This document shows positions 18,009 through 26,532 of a stretch of DNA of 64,000 nt, one piece after another. The position numbers were made by a program, and so were the translations under genes. This DNA comes from WTFY01 sp965203725 (GTDB lineage Bacteria; Pseudomonadota; Gammaproteobacteria; UBA4575): assembly GCA_965203725.1 (NCBI GenBank), contig CBDBDH010000002.1, positions 558,001 to 622,000 on the forward strand, given 5' to 3'. How positions within the stretch are numbered: the stretch's first letter is position 1; every line of letters begins with the position of its first letter. The notes below the pieces were generated by a model. The model saw only the letters and a program-made list of their open reading frames with translations, was not told the origin of the DNA and made no database searches.

Positions 18009-19274
18009 TTGCGATTTGAACACCTCCAAGACTGGCTGGACTGGCAGCAGACCCTGCATTCCGAGAAGATCAAGCTGGGCCTGGAGCGCGTCGCCCGCGT
18101 GGCCCATGATCTCGGCATCATGCAGCCGGACTTCCAGGTGATCATGGTGTCCGGCACCAACGGCAAGGGTTCGATCACCGCGATCCTGGAATCCATCTAT
18201 CACCAGGCCGGGTACCGCGTGGCGGCCTATACCTCGCCCCACCTGCTGCATTACAACGAGCGCATCCGCATCGGCAAAAAGAACGTCGAGGACGCCCCGC
18301 TGTGCGCCGCCTTCGACCTGGTGGACCAGGCCCGGGGCGATCTCAGCCTGAGCTATTTCGAGTTCGGCACGCTGGCCGCCATGCAGATCTTCAGCACCCT
18401 GCCGCTGGACGTGGCGGTGTTCGAGGTGGGACTCGGCGGGCGCCTGGATGCCGTCAACATCTACGATGCCGATGCGGCGATCGTCTCGAGCGTCGGCCTG
18501 GACCACGTGCAGTGGCTGGGGTCGACACGGGAATCCATCGGCCTGGAGAAAGCCGGGATTTTCCGTACCGGCAAGCCCGCCGTGTGCGGCGACGTCGATC
18601 CCCCCCAGAGCCTGCTGAAGTATGCGAAGGACATCGGTTCCCGGCTGTACCTCGCCGGCGAGGATTTTTCCTGCCGCCAGGCAACGCAGGGGTACTGGAG
18701 CTTCAGGAGCGAGGGGCTCGACTGGGACGGGCTGCCGCTGCCGAACCTGTACGGCGATGTGCAGGTGGGCAATGCGGGCGCGGCACTGATGAGCATCCAG
18801 TGCCTCGATGCGGTATTGCCCGTGCCGCGCGAAAGCGTGGAGCAGGGGCTGCAGGACATCTGCCTGGCCGGACGGTTCCAGCGCGTTGCGGGCAAGTGCG
18901 AGATGATCTTCGATGTGGCGCACAACCTGGACAGTGCCAAGGTCCTCGGCAGGAACCTCCGGGAACTGGGGCCGGCCTCGCGCACCTACGCCGTGTTTGC
19001 CGTGCTCGAAGACAAGGATGTGGAAGGAATCATCGGCTCGGTGCACGAGCAGATCGACGAGTGGTACATCTCGGAACTGGAGTCCGAGCGCTCCCTGGAC
19101 TGTGCGCAGTTGCAAAACCGTATCGAGCACCTGGACCCCGATGCCCGCGTGCAGGCTTATGCTTCGATATCAAAGGCCTGGCAGGCGGCCAAAAAGAACG
19201 CCAGCGAAACATCCCGGATCGTGGTGTTTGGTTCTTTCCTGACGGTGGCAGAAGTATTAAGCTTGCAAGTATAA
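18009..19274 (+). CDS. folC: Bifunctional dihydrofolate/folylpolyglutamate synthase
   Basis: 421 residues. It adds glutamate to dihydropteroate and to folates. The P-loop is VSGTNGKGS, followed by the TSPHLLHYNERIRI segment and VGLGGRLDAVN. The C-terminal domain has FDVAHNLDSAKVLG. The start is a TTG (18009) with no strong ribosome site. It gives the family-like start RFEHLQDWLDWQQTLH, and I see no better ATG. The 112-base gap before it is longer than those between neighbouring genes. Confidence 0.95.
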   Translation: MRFEHLQDWLDWQQTLHSEKIKLGLERVARVAHDLGIMQPDFQVIMVSGTNGKGSITAILESIYHQAGYRVAAYTSPHLLHYNERIRIGKKNVEDAPLCAAFDLVDQARGDLSLSYFEFGTLAAMQIFSTLPLDVAVFEVGLGGRLDAVNIYDADAAIVSSVGLDHVQWLGSTRESIGLEKAGIFRTGKPAVCGDVDPPQSLLKYAKDIGSRLYLAGEDFSCRQATQGYWSFRSEGLDWDGLPLPNLYGDVQVGNAGAALMSIQCLDAVLPVPRESVEQGLQDICLAGRFQRVAGKCEMIFDVAHNLDSAKVLGRNLRELGPASRTYAVFAVLEDKDVEGIIGSVHEQIDEWYISELESERSLDCAQLQNRIEHLDPDARVQAYASISKAWQAAKKNASETSRIVVFGSFLTVAEVLSLQV

Positions 19275-19331
19275 TTTGGCGTTTTTCACAATGGCGGGAC
19301 GGGCTGGATTAAGCCGGAGGCGGGGTAGTAC

Positions 19332-19940
19332 ATGGAAACACTCATGAAGCAGCGCCTGATCGGTGCCGTGGTTCTCATCGCACTTGCGGTCATCTTCGTG
19401 CCGATGCTGCTCGACGGCTCGGGCCGCAAGGAATCGGCCGTGGTCGAGGCGGAACTGTCGCTGGACCCGCCCAAGTTCAATTTTGAGAGCGAGCTGCCTG
19501 ATCCCGAGCAGCTGGACTCCCTGCCTGACGCGCAAACGAAGAGCGAGGCCCGGGCCGTGGCTGCACCGGCGAAGAAACCCGAACCGGCGCAAGCGCCGGC
19601 TGCCCAAGCGGTAGAGGAGCCGGCACCGCAAAAGGCAAAACCGCCCGCCGAACCCAAGGTGCTTGAAGCCACCGCCGGCAAGATCAAACCGAGTCCCTCG
19701 TTAAGTGCCTGGGCCGTACAGGTGGCCGCATTCGAGGAAAAGGGCAAGGCCGTCGCCCTGCAGAAAAAACTGATGGCGGGCGATTTTACGGCATTCACCG
19801 AGAAGCTTGAGAAAAACGGCAAGGTGCTTTACCGGGTCCGGGTCGGACCTGAACTCAAACGTGAGAATGCCGATCGGTTGCGTGCGAAAATCGAGAAAGA
19901 CCAGGGCATCAAAGGAGCCTTTGTAACCCCGCATCCCTAG
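19332..19940 (+). CDS. dedD: SPOR-domain cell division protein DedD
   Basis: 202 residues. One N-terminal membrane anchor (about residues 8-26), a Pro/Ala/Lys/Glu-rich linker and a C-terminal SPOR domain (about 125-200, starting AWAVQVAAFEEKGKA). SPOR domains bind denuded septal peptidoglycan. Position between folC and cvpA is the classic place for dedD. A start at the second Met (residue 5, ATG 19344) is possible. Confidence 0.9.
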   Translation: METLMKQRLIGAVVLIALAVIFVPMLLDGSGRKESAVVEAELSLDPPKFNFESELPDPEQLDSLPDAQTKSEARAVAAPAKKPEPAQAPAAQAVEEPAPQKAKPPAEPKVLEATAGKIKPSPSLSAWAVQVAAFEEKGKAVALQKKLMAGDFTAFTEKLEKNGKVLYRVRVGPELKRENADRLRAKIEKDQGIKGAFVTPHP

Positions 19941-20020
19941 ACCGGAAATTCGCAGCCGTGGAAGGCTGGCATGCCCCGGACCCGGGATAAAACGCGCACA
20001 GAGTACGGAGAGCGCCACCT

Positions 20021-20587
20021 ATGGATTTTTCATGGATTGATATCGGGATCATGATCATCCTGCTGGTGTCCGTAGTGGTCGCGGTGTTCCGGGGGTTCGT
20101 GAAGGAAGCGGTTTCACTGGCCAGCCTGATCCTGGCCGTGTGGCTGGCGATGAGCTATTTCGAGCAGCTGGCAGCATACCTGCCGGTTGACATGGACGAG
20201 ACCACGTTCAGTCTCGGGGAGACGGAAATCGTGTTGAGCAAGCTGCGTGCGGGCATTGCCTTTGCCGTGATCGGAATTGGCGTACTGGTGGCGGGGTCCT
20301 TGCTGAACCACCTGCTGGGCAAAGTGACCAGCCTGCCCGTGGTGCGCGGAATCGACCGGTTCCTGGGAGCCCTGTTCGGCCTGGTGCGCGGCGGGGCCAT
20401 CGTGATCCTGGTGATCTTGGTGGTCGCGATGACCAGTTTCCCGCGAACCGAGATCTGGGAGACTTCGCGGATGCTACCCTGGTTCGAGACCGCGGCACAG
20501 GAGGTCGTGCGGTACATCCCGCCGGAATACGCGAAGTATTTTTTGTTTGACGAGGCCGAAACCCAAGCCTCGTCGTACCGGTTCTGA
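20021..20587 (+). CDS. cvpA: CvpA family inner-membrane protein
   Basis: 188 residues with four or five hydrophobic segments, starting WIDIGIMIILLVSVVVAVFRGFVKEA, which (in its first half) is the family signature. E. coli CvpA is needed for colicin V production and has been linked to envelope homeostasis. It precedes purF as in most gammaproteobacteria. It ends with a short soluble tail of about 35 residues. Confidence 0.93.
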   Translation: MDFSWIDIGIMIILLVSVVVAVFRGFVKEAVSLASLILAVWLAMSYFEQLAAYLPVDMDETTFSLGETEIVLSKLRAGIAFAVIGIGVLVAGSLLNHLLGKVTSLPVVRGIDRFLGALFGLVRGGAIVILVILVVAMTSFPRTEIWETSRMLPWFETAAQEVVRYIPPEYAKYFLFDEAETQASSYRF

Positions 20588-20609
20588 TGCAGCCGGGGAT
20601 TTATTGATC

Positions 20610-22115
20610 ATGTGCGGTATTGCCGGAATCGTATCCCACCAGGACGTCAACCAGGCGCTGTACAACGCGCTGCTGGTGCTGCAGCACCGCGGCCAGGATG
20701 CGGCGGGCATCGTCACCTACAGCGACGGGCGGCTCTACCAGCGCAAGGCCAACGGCCTGGTGCGCGACGTGTTCCACAGCCGGCACATGGAGCGCCTGAA
20801 AGGCACCATGGGGATTGCGCACGTGCGCTACCCCACGGCCGGCTCATCCTCCTCCGCCGAGGCCCAGCCGCTGTACGTGAATTCGCCCTTTGGCATCTCG
20901 CTCGGCCACAACGGCAACCTGGTCAACACCGAGCAGCTGAAAAAGGAACTGTTCCGCGAGGACCGCCGTCACCTGAACACGGATTCGGACTCGGAAATCC
21001 TGCTCAACGTGCTGGCTCACGAGCTGGCCAACCAGCAGACCCTGCGGCTGCGACCGGAAGACATCTTCGCCGCCGTGGAGGGCGTTCACCGCCGCTGCAA
21101 GGGCGCCTATGCCGTGGTGGCCATGATCACCGGCTGCGGTATCATCGCCTTTCGCGACTCCCACGGCATCCGGCCCCTGGTGTACGGGGTGCGCGAATCC
21201 CGCCATGGCATGGAGTACATGGTGGCCTCGGAAAGTGCCGCCCTGGACGCGCTGGACTACAGTCTCGTTCGCGACATCGCCCCCGGTGAGGCCGTGTTCA
21301 TCGACGTGGAGGGGAAGATCCACACCCGCCAGTGCGCACCCGAATCCCAGCAGTCTCCCTGCATCTTCGAGCATGTCTATTTCGCCCGTCCGGATTCGGT
21401 CATCGATGACATCTTCGTGCAGAAGGCGCGCATGCGCATGGGCCAGCGGCTCGCCAAGAAAATCCTGCGCGAGTGGCCGGAGCATGACATCGACGTCGTC
21501 ATGCCCATCCCGGACACGAGCCGCACGGCGGCGATCGAGATCGCCTACCTTTTGCGCGTCAAGTACCGCGAGGGATTCATCAAGAACCGCTACATCGGGC
21601 GGACCTTCATCATGCCCGGCAGCACGCTGCGCAAGAAATCGGTGCGCCAGAAGCTCAATCCCATCGGGCTCGAGTTCAAGGGCAAGAACGTCCTGCTGAT
21701 CGACGATTCCATCGTGCGCGGCACGACTTCGCGCGAGATCGTGCAAATGGCCCGGGACGCCGGCGCCAGCAAGGTGTATTTCGCCTCCGCCTCGCCTCCG
21801 ATCCGCTACCAGAACATCTACGGCATCGACATGCCGGCACGCAACGAACTGATCGCCTTCGACAAGGACGTGGAGTCGATCGGCAAGGAGATCAAGACCG
21901 ACCGCCTGATCTACCAGGGGCTTGGTGATCTGGTGGCGGCGGTGCGCCAGGGGAACCTGAAACTGGACACGTTCGACACCTCGATGTTCGACGGCGACTA
22001 CATCACCGGCGTGGAGGAAGGCTATTTCGAAAACCTCGAAATCTTGCGCAACGACAAGACCCAGCAGGAGCGCGAAAAGGAATACGCGAGCATCGACCTG
22101 CACAACAGCGTTTGA
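20610..22115 (+). CDS. purF: Amidophosphoribosyltransferase
   Basis: 501 residues. It makes 5-phosphoribosylamine, the first committed purine step. The N-terminal nucleophile Cys2 (MCGIAGIVS) becomes terminal after Met removal, with little or no propeptide. The PRPP-binding motif is VLLIDDSIVRGTTSREIV. ATG 20610 is used, and the open frame upstream lies in the end of cvpA. The E. coli-type protein has no Fe-S cluster, and I see no C-terminal Cys ligands here. Confidence 0.98.
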   Translation: MCGIAGIVSHQDVNQALYNALLVLQHRGQDAAGIVTYSDGRLYQRKANGLVRDVFHSRHMERLKGTMGIAHVRYPTAGSSSSAEAQPLYVNSPFGISLGHNGNLVNTEQLKKELFREDRRHLNTDSDSEILLNVLAHELANQQTLRLRPEDIFAAVEGVHRRCKGAYAVVAMITGCGIIAFRDSHGIRPLVYGVRESRHGMEYMVASESAALDALDYSLVRDIAPGEAVFIDVEGKIHTRQCAPESQQSPCIFEHVYFARPDSVIDDIFVQKARMRMGQRLAKKILREWPEHDIDVVMPIPDTSRTAAIEIAYLLRVKYREGFIKNRYIGRTFIMPGSTLRKKSVRQKLNPIGLEFKGKNVLLIDDSIVRGTTSREIVQMARDAGASKVYFASASPPIRYQNIYGIDMPARNELIAFDKDVESIGKEIKTDRLIYQGLGDLVAAVRQGNLKLDTFDTSMFDGDYITGVEEGYFENLEILRNDKTQQEREKEYASIDLHNSV

Positions 22116-22131
22116 GAAAAACGACTGGCAC

Positions 22132-22689
22132 ATGCAGGCCGTCGAGCCCAGTCCACAGCTGCTAGCCCGGTATGCCGAGGCATGCGAGCGCCATCCGCAG
22201 CATGCGAACCATCCCGGCGCCCTCGTCAAGGTAGACGAACAAAGGCTCTATGTCCTGGAAGGGCAAGCGTGCCTGGCCACCTACCCGGTGTCCACCTCCC
22301 GCTACGGTACCGGAGAAAAGCAGGACTCCTACAAGACCCCTCGCGGGGTCCATTGCGTGGCCGAGAAGATCGGCGCAGATGCTGGATTCGCCGAGATCTT
22401 CCAGTCGAGAAAACGTACCCACCGCATCGCCGAAATTGAACCCGGGGAGACCCGCACCGACGAGGAGCTCATCACCTCCCGGATCCTCTGGCTGGCCGGC
22501 CTGGAAGAGGGGGTCAACCGGGGGAGCGGTGTGGACAGCCACGCGCGTTACATCTACATCCATGGCACCCACGAGGAAGGCCTGATCGGCCAGCCGGCCT
22601 CCGTCGGCTGCGTGCGCATGAAAAACCGGGACGTCATGGAGCTGTTCGACCGCCTAGAAGTCTCCTCGCTGGTCATCATCAGTGAATAG
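22132..22689 (+). CDS. L,D-transpeptidase (YkuD domain)
   Basis: 185 residues. The domain spans about residues 30-183. The active site is IYIHGTHEEGLIGQPASVGCVRM, with His in IHGT and the nucleophile Cys in SVGCVRM. These enzymes usually cross-link or anchor peptidoglycan in the periplasm, but no signal peptide or membrane anchor is visible from this start. It follows purF by 16 bases and overlaps the next gene by 8, so it probably forms an operon with both. Confidence 0.85.
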   Translation: MQAVEPSPQLLARYAEACERHPQHANHPGALVKVDEQRLYVLEGQACLATYPVSTSRYGTGEKQDSYKTPRGVHCVAEKIGADAGFAEIFQSRKRTHRIAEIEPGETRTDEELITSRILWLAGLEEGVNRGSGVDSHARYIYIHGTHEEGLIGQPASVGCVRMKNRDVMELFDRLEVSSLVIISE

Positions 22690-23509
22690 CCCGGCGATTT
22701 CTGACCCGGTGCCCGCGGCATCGGTCTCCCGGGCCGCCTACGAGGGCCTGGTGTGTTGCGATCCATCGCAAAAATGCGAGGCCGTGTTTGAGCTTGCCCG
22801 GCAGATGCGAGACGGAACCCTCGAGATCGCACCCACGCCCGGCATTGAAGTGATCGAGCAGCCGGGGCGGCCCGTGCGCCCGAGACTGGTCGCCCCCAGG
22901 GAGCTCGCCCGGCGAAGCCTGAGCACCGAGCGCGGGCGCGCCGCCCTCATCCATGCCATCACGCACATCGAGTTCAATGCGATCAACCTCGCCCTCGATG
23001 CCCTGTACCGCTTCCAGGGGCTGCCCCGGGCGTACTACCTGGACTGGAGCCGCGTCGCCGAGGAGGAAGCCCAGCACTTCTCGATGCTGCGCGCGCGCTT
23101 GCAGCAAGTCGGCTTTGATTACGGCGCGTTCGACGCCCACGACGGCCTGTGGACCATGGCCGTTCGCACGCGCGACAGCCTGGTGGCGCGTATGGCGCTG
23201 GTACCCCGGGTGCTGGAGGCGCGCGGCCTCGATGTCACGCCGGGCATGATCCGAAAACTGCGCGCCCATGGAGACGGCAAGACCGCGGATATTCTGGAAG
23301 TCATCCTCGAGCAGGAAATCGGCCACGTCGCGATCGGCTCGCGCTGGTTCCGGTATGCCTGCGAAGCGCACGACCTAGAACCGGAACCGACGTTTCAGAA
23401 GTTGCTGGCCCAATACTACACGGGGCGCGTGCAAAAGCCGCTGCACCTGGAAGCGCGGCGCAAGGCGGGGTTTTCGGAGTCCGAACTGGCGGCCCTGGAA
23501 AAAGGCTAG
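22682..23509 (+). CDS. DUF455 ferritin-like domain protein
   Basis: 275 residues with a GTG start that overlaps the L,D-transpeptidase. Ferritin-like helices carry probable metal ligands: HIEFNAINLALDAL with Glu and His, and VAEEEAQHFSML with ExxxH spacing. A later EQEIGHVAIGSRWF supplies further Glu and His. The DUF455 family matches this helix pattern, and no reaction is established. An oxidoreductase or tRNA-hydroxylase-like activity is possible by fold only. Confidence 0.82.
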   Translation: MNSPAISDPVPAASVSRAAYEGLVCCDPSQKCEAVFELARQMRDGTLEIAPTPGIEVIEQPGRPVRPRLVAPRELARRSLSTERGRAALIHAITHIEFNAINLALDALYRFQGLPRAYYLDWSRVAEEEAQHFSMLRARLQQVGFDYGAFDAHDGLWTMAVRTRDSLVARMALVPRVLEARGLDVTPGMIRKLRAHGDGKTADILEVILEQEIGHVAIGSRWFRYACEAHDLEPEPTFQKLLAQYYTGRVQKPLHLEARRKAGFSESELAALEKG

Positions 23510-24228
23510 GCCTGGACCGTCTCCAGGTCCATGGTTCCGGGCGCGCACCTCAGCACGCTGCCCTGCTCGTACCAGTCGCCGAGCACGATACGCCTGCAGG
23601 CATTTCCGTCGATGGTGAAGTCGTGAATGCCCGGTCGGTGGGTGTGTCCGTGAATCAGGTGCCGCACGCCGTGCCTGAGCATCGTTTGCTGCACGGTGTC
23701 CTGGCTGACATCCATGATCTCGGGCGGCTTGTCACGGGTGGCGGAGATGCTTTTATCGCGTAGTCGCTGCGCCATCTTCAGGCGCTGCTTGGCGCTGAGC
23801 ATCAATACGGCCTGCTGGACCCAGCGGTTGCGCACCCTGGCCCGGTATTTCTGGTAGGCGACGTCGTCCGTGCACAGCGTGTCGCCGTGCATGACCAGTG
23901 TGGGTGTCCCGTACAGGTCCACGACGGTTTCATCCTGCAGGATCTTGCAGCGGGTGAAGTCTTCGAACGCCTTGCCGACGAGGAAGTCACGATTGCCGTG
24001 CACGAAATAAACCGGGACACCGCCCAGGCTCAACTCGCGGATCGAGTCGATGACAGGCTGCAGGCCGGTGGCGGGATCATCATCGCCGATCCAGTACTCG
24101 AACAGGTCCCCCAGGATATACAGGGCGTCCGTGTCGGTAATGTCGCGCAAAAACCTGCAGAAAGCGTCCGCGATGTGCGGTCGCGTGTGGTCCAGGTGCA
24201 GGTCAGAGACGAACAGGGTATTCGGCAT
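23506..24228 (-). CDS. lpxH: UDP-2,3-diacylglucosamine hydrolase
   Basis: 240 residues. A calcineurin-like metallophosphatase that makes lipid X in lipid A synthesis. Metal motifs are SDLHLDH near the N-terminus, GDLFEYWIGDD, VHGNRDFL and HGHTHRP. It overlaps the DUF455 stop by four bases, tail-to-tail. It lies just downstream of the cyclophilin gene, as ppiB-lpxH does in E. coli. Confidence 0.96.
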   Translation of the reverse strand: MPNTLFVSDLHLDHTRPHIADAFCRFLRDITDTDALYILGDLFEYWIGDDDPATGLQPVIDSIRELSLGGVPVYFVHGNRDFLVGKAFEDFTRCKILQDETVVDLYGTPTLVMHGDTLCTDDVAYQKYRARVRNRWVQQAVLMLSAKQRLKMAQRLRDKSISATRDKPPEIMDVSQDTVQQTMLRHGVRHLIHGHTHRPGIHDFTIDGNACRRIVLGDWYEQGSVLRCAPGTMDLETVQA

Positions 24229-24238
24229 ACCTCACGGA

Positions 24239-24817
24239 TTACTCGACAATGGATACTTTTTCGATGGTCACCGTCTCGGCGGGCACATCCTGGAACGGTC
24301 TCCGCGTAGTGGTAGGAACGTCGCGGATGGCATTCACGACCTCCATGCCTTCGGTGACCTTGCCGAACACGGCATAGCCCCATCCCTGCATGTTCTCGCC
24401 CGAGAAATTCAGGAACTGGTTGTCCCGGACATTGATGAAAAACTGCGCCGTGGCCGAATGCGGATCATTGGTTCGCGCCATGGCGATCGTGCCCGTGTCA
24501 TTTCCGAGGCCGTTGTTGGCTTCGTTACGGATGGGATCATGCGTGGGTTTCTGGGTCATGTCCGAGGTGAATCCGCCCCCCTGGATCATGAAGTTTGAGA
24601 TGACCCGGTGAAAGATGGTGCCGTCATAAAAGCCTTCCCTAACGTAGGTGAGGAAGTTTTCGACGGTGACCGGTGCATTGGCGGCATCCAGTTCAAGCAC
24701 GATGGTGCCCTTGCTGGTTTCCATTTTGACCGTGGCGGTTTCTGCTTGTACGTTGGATGTAGTCATAAGAATTGCTGAAAACACAAACACAACAAAGTGC
24801 CTGGATACTGCTTTCAT
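24239..24817 (-). CDS. ppiA: Periplasmic cyclophilin-type peptidyl-prolyl isomerase
   Basis: 192 residues from ATG 24817, which has GGAGA upstream. A GTG at 24829 would add four residues. A signal peptide covers residues 1 to about 25, ending SNVQAE. The cyclophilin core shows FHRVISNFMIQGGGF, the active-site region SATAQFFINVRDN and WGYAVFGKV. It catalyses proline isomerisation in exported proteins. lpxH follows closely. Whether it is ppiA or ppiB by orthology is open, but the signal peptide favours PpiA. Confidence 0.88.
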   Translation of the reverse strand: MKAVSRHFVVFVFSAILMTTSNVQAETATVKMETSKGTIVLELDAANAPVTVENFLTYVREGFYDGTIFHRVISNFMIQGGGFTSDMTQKPTHDPIRNEANNGLGNDTGTIAMARTNDPHSATAQFFINVRDNQFLNFSGENMQGWGYAVFGKVTEGMEVVNAIRDVPTTTRRPFQDVPAETVTIEKVSIVE

Positions 24818-25181
24818 GGGGGTCTCCACACAGGGTTAAAAGTAAAAAAATGCTGGTTTCCCGCACTCTCCCGTAGCACTGCATTGTGCAGTGCAAGTTG
24901 ATGCCTTCGCTGTTGCCGGCAGGGGTCGCACTCGATGAGGCAGCCGTGATCATACTTTATCAAAGGCGTGCAAACCAGTTTGCCGTGACGGGATCGGCAT
25001 GTACCGGGCATTGTACTTTACCCGTGCGGTGAGGCTGTATGATTCGCACTTCGGCTACGGTACACTGCAAAGTGCAACAGGCTGCAATGTCTTGTTTGCA
25101 GGAAGTCGGGTTTTTCACACGTGCATCCACTTGAAAGATCAGGCAGGACCCGGGATTTTACTATCGAGTAAGGAGAGTGTG
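24818..25181. other. 364-bp divergent intergenic region between ppiA and the thioredoxin gene
   Basis: No credible gene here. It should hold the promoters of both divergent genes. It contains the inverted repeat at 24876-24894 and related GCACTGCA/TGCAAAGTGC words near 25061-25085. The frame of the thioredoxin is open through part of it but shows no protein-like start. Confidence 0.6.
24876..24894. repeat. Perfect inverted repeat, 8-bp arms with a 3-bp centre
   Basis: GCACTGCA-TTG-TGCAGTGC. It lies 59 bases upstream of the ppiA start in the divergent gap, a position that suits an operator. A similar shorter palindrome, CACTGCAAAGTG, lies near 25063-25074, closer to the thioredoxin gene. No regulator can be named. 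Confidence 0.5.
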
Positions 25182-25553
25182 ATGAGCACGATCGCCCTGA
25201 CCAAAGACAACATTAACGAAACCATAGAGAACAGCGACACGGTGATCATCGATTTCTGGGCCGCGTGGTGCGGGCCCTGCAAATCCTTTGCTCCTACTTT
25301 CGAGACCGCCTCGGAGAACCATGAAGACATCGTATTTGGCAAGGTCGACACCGAAGATCAGCAGGAGCTGGCGCAGGCCTACAACATCCGCTCGATCCCG
25401 ATGCTCATGATATTCCGCGAGAAAATCCTGATCTACGCGCAGCCGGGCGCCTTGTCTCCCTCGCAGCTCGAAGATGTCATCGAGAAGACCAGGACCCTGG
25501 ACATGGACCTGATACGCGAAGAAATCAAGAAGCAGAAGTCCAAGACCGGATGA
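25182..25553 (+). CDS. Thioredoxin family protein
   Basis: 123 residues from ATG 25182, preceded by AAGGAGAGTGTG. The active site WCGPC is at residues 29-33, with the cis-proline region RSIPMLMIF. Residues ~100-123 form a charged extension rich in Lys and Glu, longer than TrxA. It is cytoplasmic. The frame is open upstream to 24999, but that part is not conserved. A general thiol-disulfide reductase role is likely. Confidence 0.9.
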   Translation: MSTIALTKDNINETIENSDTVIIDFWAAWCGPCKSFAPTFETASENHEDIVFGKVDTEDQQELAQAYNIRSIPMLMIFREKILIYAQPGALSPSQLEDVIEKTRTLDMDLIREEIKKQKSKTG

Positions 25554-25616
25554 CCGAATACAGGTTCGGCGGCAGGTCCTGCCCCGGCCTGCGTCAATGA
25601 ATCCGTTCAGGGTCCG

Positions 25617-26501
25617 GTGAACCTCCCAAGGCCAAGGCATCCAAAGGGGTCCGGGGCAGCCCTGTGCGCCCTGGTGCTTCTCCTGCTTGCCGGCGTGGCA
25701 TCCGGCTCGGGCCTGAACAACAGTTCAAGGACCTTCACCCCGGCGGCGGAGATGCGAAGCGAGGACTGGAACGACCCGCAGGAGCTGGAGCGGGTGTGGC
25801 AGGCGGCACTGGTGCGGATTCCGGATGCCGGCCACGGCACCATCGAGACCACGATCGGGGAACTGCACACGCTTTCGTTTGCGCAGGAAAAACAATTCCC
25901 GGCGGTGGTCTTCCTGCACGGCTGTTCGGGGACCGGCAAGGGCACCGATACGCGGATCGATTTTCTGGCGGCCCACGGCTACGCGGTGATCGCGCCGCCA
26001 AGCCTGGCCCGCAAAAAGTACCCGCAGTCCTGCGACCCGGAGAATTTACGCGGCGGCCTGTACCGCGATACCCTGAAGATGCGCCAGTTCGATGCGGGCT
26101 ACGCCATCGAGAAAGCCAAGACGCTGGCCTGGGTGGACGCCCGTCGCGTCTACCTGGTGGGGCTCAGTGAAGGGGCTATCGCCGCGGCCACGTTCCGGTC
26201 GCAATCCGCCAAGGCCTCGGTGCGGGCCCGGGTGGTCGAGGCCTGGACCTGCCATGCGGGCTGGGACGAGTACCGCGGGATCCATGCGCCCGCGAACGAG
26301 CCGGTGCTGACGCTGCTGGCCTCGGAGGATCCCTGGTTTCAAGGCCCGACGACCCGCGGGGAATGCTCCGGCTTTCTGGACCCGGGCAACGGCAGCAAGT
26401 CCGTGGTCTATACCGAGGCGGACCTGAGGCAGCGACATGGGCTGCTTGAAGATGAAAGGGTCCAGGCCGAGGTGCTGGAGTTTTTGGCAAAACACCACTG
26501 A
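25617..26501 (+). CDS. Exported alpha/beta hydrolase (dienelactone hydrolase-like)
   Basis: 294 residues from a GTG. A signal peptide is clear (hydrophobic ALCALVLLLLAGVASGSG). The fold shows VVFLHGCSGTGKG (oxyanion region), and the nucleophile elbow GLSEGA holds the likely catalytic Ser. RQRHGLLEDERV near the C-terminus supplies the His. Two Cys (CSG, CDPE) and others may form disulfides. Substrate unknown. It is convergent with hemL. Confidence 0.7.
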   Translation: MNLPRPRHPKGSGAALCALVLLLLAGVASGSGLNNSSRTFTPAAEMRSEDWNDPQELERVWQAALVRIPDAGHGTIETTIGELHTLSFAQEKQFPAVVFLHGCSGTGKGTDTRIDFLAAHGYAVIAPPSLARKKYPQSCDPENLRGGLYRDTLKMRQFDAGYAIEKAKTLAWVDARRVYLVGLSEGAIAAATFRSQSAKASVRARVVEAWTCHAGWDEYRGIHAPANEPVLTLLASEDPWFQGPTTRGECSGFLDPGNGSKSVVYTEADLRQRHGLLEDERVQAEVLEFLAKHH

Positions 26502-26532
26502 CCGGGGCAGACCCTTCGGCCAGGGAACTGGC

